DNA of 6,918 nt from Bacteroidota bacterium. GTDB lineage: Bacteria; Bacteroidota; Bacteroidia; Chitinophagales; Chitinophagaceae. The notes beneath the pieces are model-generated. The model was given only the letters and a program-made list of their open reading frames with translations, searched no databases and had not been told where the DNA came from. Positions within the stretch are counted from its first letter, which is position 1. Each line of letters opens with the position of its first letter. Shown piece after piece: positions 6,279 to 6,918 of this stretch. Position numbers and translations under genes: made by a program. Location: the NCBI GenBank assembly GCA_028877005.1, contig JAGWPI010000175.1, forward strand, positions 1 to 6,918, written 5' to 3'.

Positions 6279-6293
6279 TGTAAATAAATGGTA
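6258..6293 (+). promoter_or_regulatory. Putative MraZ operator: four motifs at 10-bp spacing
   Basis: Four motifs begin exactly 10 bp apart: GTGGGA (6258), GTGTTA (6268), GTGTAA (6278) and ATGGTA (6288), all fitting RTGNNA. MraZ proteins bind tandem GTGGG-type repeats spaced one helical turn apart upstream of their own gene (known from E. coli and Mycoplasma-type operators). The first copy is the best match and later copies decay. The array lies 23-58 bp before the mraZ start and overlaps the candidate -7 box, so MraZ binding would block transcription. Operator identity is inferred from motif, spacing and position. Confidence 0.6.
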
Positions 6294-6315
6294 ATTTTAA
6301 ACCACAATTTTAAAA

Positions 6316-6774
6316 ATGAACGGATTTCACGGCGAATATGAGGCTACAGTAGATGCGAAAGGTCGCTTCCTTTTGCCCGGTGGCTTGAAAAAGCAGTTGC
6401 CGGAAGGGGAGTCTCGTTTTATCCTCAGTCGTGGTTTTGAAAAATGCCTCACACTATATCCTTTTAAAAGCTGGGAAGTCATTATTGCTAAGATTAATCG
6501 GTTAAATGATTTTGATCCAAAAGTACGTCAATTCCGTCGCCAGTTTTTAGGAGGTGCTACTGAAGTAGAATTGGATAGCGCCGGCCGTATGTTATTGCCG
6601 GCATCTTTAAAGGAGTATGCAGGATTGCAAAAAGATATTGTATTAGCGGCAGCTATTGATCGTTTTGAAATTTGGGATGCAGGTAAATACAAACAGCTCT
6701 TTGAAGATTTTTCACCGGAAGCTTTTAGCGATTTAGCCAAAGAAGTAATGTTGGGTTTAGAAGGTGGTATATAA
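6316..6774 (+). CDS. mraZ: Transcriptional regulator MraZ
   Basis: MraZ is a DNA-binding regulator (152 residues, normal length) that usually represses its own operon, the division and cell-wall (dcw) cluster, and assembles as a ring-shaped oligomer. Two SpoVT/AbrB-type domains are visible: one near residues 6-52 with the DAKGR loop (13-17) followed by FLLP, and one near 82-125 with DSAGR (87-91) followed by MLLP. A charged linker with FRRQFLGGA (73-81) joins them, as is usual in the family. Both DNA-contacting loops are intact. The start is the ATG after TTTTAAAA, with no Shine-Dalgarno sequence. The rsmH gene follows after 30 bp, the classic mraZ-rsmH order. A fitting operator array lies upstream (6258-6293), so autoregulation is likely. 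Confidence 0.96.
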   Translation: MNGFHGEYEATVDAKGRFLLPGGLKKQLPEGESRFILSRGFEKCLTLYPFKSWEVIIAKINRLNDFDPKVRQFRRQFLGGATEVELDSAGRMLLPASLKEYAGLQKDIVLAAAIDRFEIWDAGKYKQLFEDFSPEAFSDLAKEVMLGLEGGI

Positions 6775-6804
6775 TCATGGTTTTACATTTTTAATTGCGC
6801 TACA

Positions 6805-6918
6805 ATGGATAATACTTACCATATACCAGTACTTCTTTCAGAAACAATTGATATGCTGGCCATTCAGCCCAATGGCATTTATGTTGATTGCACTTTTGGA
6901 GGAGGTGGACATTCTGCT
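6805..6918 (+). CDS. rsmH: 16S rRNA (cytosine(1402)-N4)-methyltransferase RsmH, N-terminal part (3' end outside window)
   Basis: These are the first 38 codons of RsmH (formerly MraW), which methylates N4 of C1402 in the 16S rRNA decoding centre using S-adenosylmethionine. The N-terminus [14 protein letters not shown] (5-18) is the family's opening block. [12 protein letters not shown] (26-37) is the SAM-binding motif I, with Asp28 and the four-glycine run. The reading frame is open to the window edge, so this is a truncation by the window, not a broken gene. It is the second gene of the dcw cluster and probably co-transcribed with mraZ, 30 bp upstream. The ATG at 6805 is the only start compatible with the conserved N-terminus; no Shine-Dalgarno sequence precedes it. 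Confidence 0.95.
   Translation, partial: MDNTYHIPVLLSETIDMLAIQPNGIYVDCTFGGGGHSA

Larger units (their letters stand above)
5951..6315. other. 365-bp divergent intergenic region between queA and mraZ
   Basis: This is the only gene-free stretch longer than 300 bp. It must hold the promoters for queA (leftward) and mraZ/dcw (rightward). I find no convincing coding sequence: the short frames overlapping the queA start look like random AT-rich ORFs. It contains two exact DnaA boxes in a 12-bp inverted repeat, two one-mismatch boxes, a 10-bp-periodic motif array, and candidate promoter boxes, each listed separately. The queA-proximal part (about 5951-6060) is T-rich on the + strand and holds nothing else I can name. 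Confidence 0.7.

Noticed and set aside
6778..6795. Five-codon mini-ORF (ATG at 6778) between mraZ and rsmH
   Set aside because: Too short to judge, no ribosome-binding signal, and likely a chance ATG in the 30-bp spacer.

Overview
The window is AT-rich DNA from a member of the Bacteroidota, most likely close to the Chitinophagaceae. The taxonomic call rests on a DUF4835/PorD gene directly after coaBC, a DUF4296 lipoprotein, the long Bacteroidota form of QueA, and a histidine kinase with the N-terminal anchor style common in this phylum. The starts also lack Shine-Dalgarno sequences and sit in A/T-rich leaders. It looks like ordinary chromosome: I see no insertion sequence, phage gene, CRISPR array, tRNA or rRNA.

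Layout. Positions 2-1728 (+) hold the end of coaBC, a signal-peptide DUF4835 protein (PorD, linked to type IX secretion) that overlaps coaBC by 8 bp, and a small DUF4296 lipoprotein. Positions 1867-3262 (+) hold scoA and scoB, the two subunits of a 3-oxoacid CoA-transferase. Positions 3363-4694 (+) encode a two-pass membrane histidine kinase with no response regulator gene beside it. It converges on queA (4691-5950, -), and the two stop codons share one TTAA. The 365-bp divergent gap 5951-6315 follows. Then come mraZ (6316-6774, +) and the first 38 codons of rsmH (6805 to the window end), the start of the division and cell-wall (dcw) cluster.

Most of the unexplained signal is in the queA-mraZ gap. 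It contains a perfect 12-bp inverted repeat whose arms each carry an exact DnaA box (TTATCCACA), 80 bp apart, with two one-mismatch boxes nearby. Next to mraZ is a run of four GTG-type motifs at exact 10-bp spacing, which looks like an MraZ operator, and it overlaps a candidate Bacteroidota promoter. This suggests that dcw transcription could respond both to MraZ (autoregulation) and to DnaA, linking replication initiation to division. A cryptic or true origin is an alternative, but most genes left of the gap point towards it, which argues weakly against an origin. A smaller signal is a set of three TAACTA-type half-sites in the scoB-kinase gap.

The genes form three or four independent transcription units: CoA synthesis with envelope/secretion, ketone-body CoA transfer possibly followed by the kinase, queuosine modification of tRNA, and the dcw cluster. 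I found no clearly new multi-gene system. The regulatory gap before mraZ most deserves a second look.
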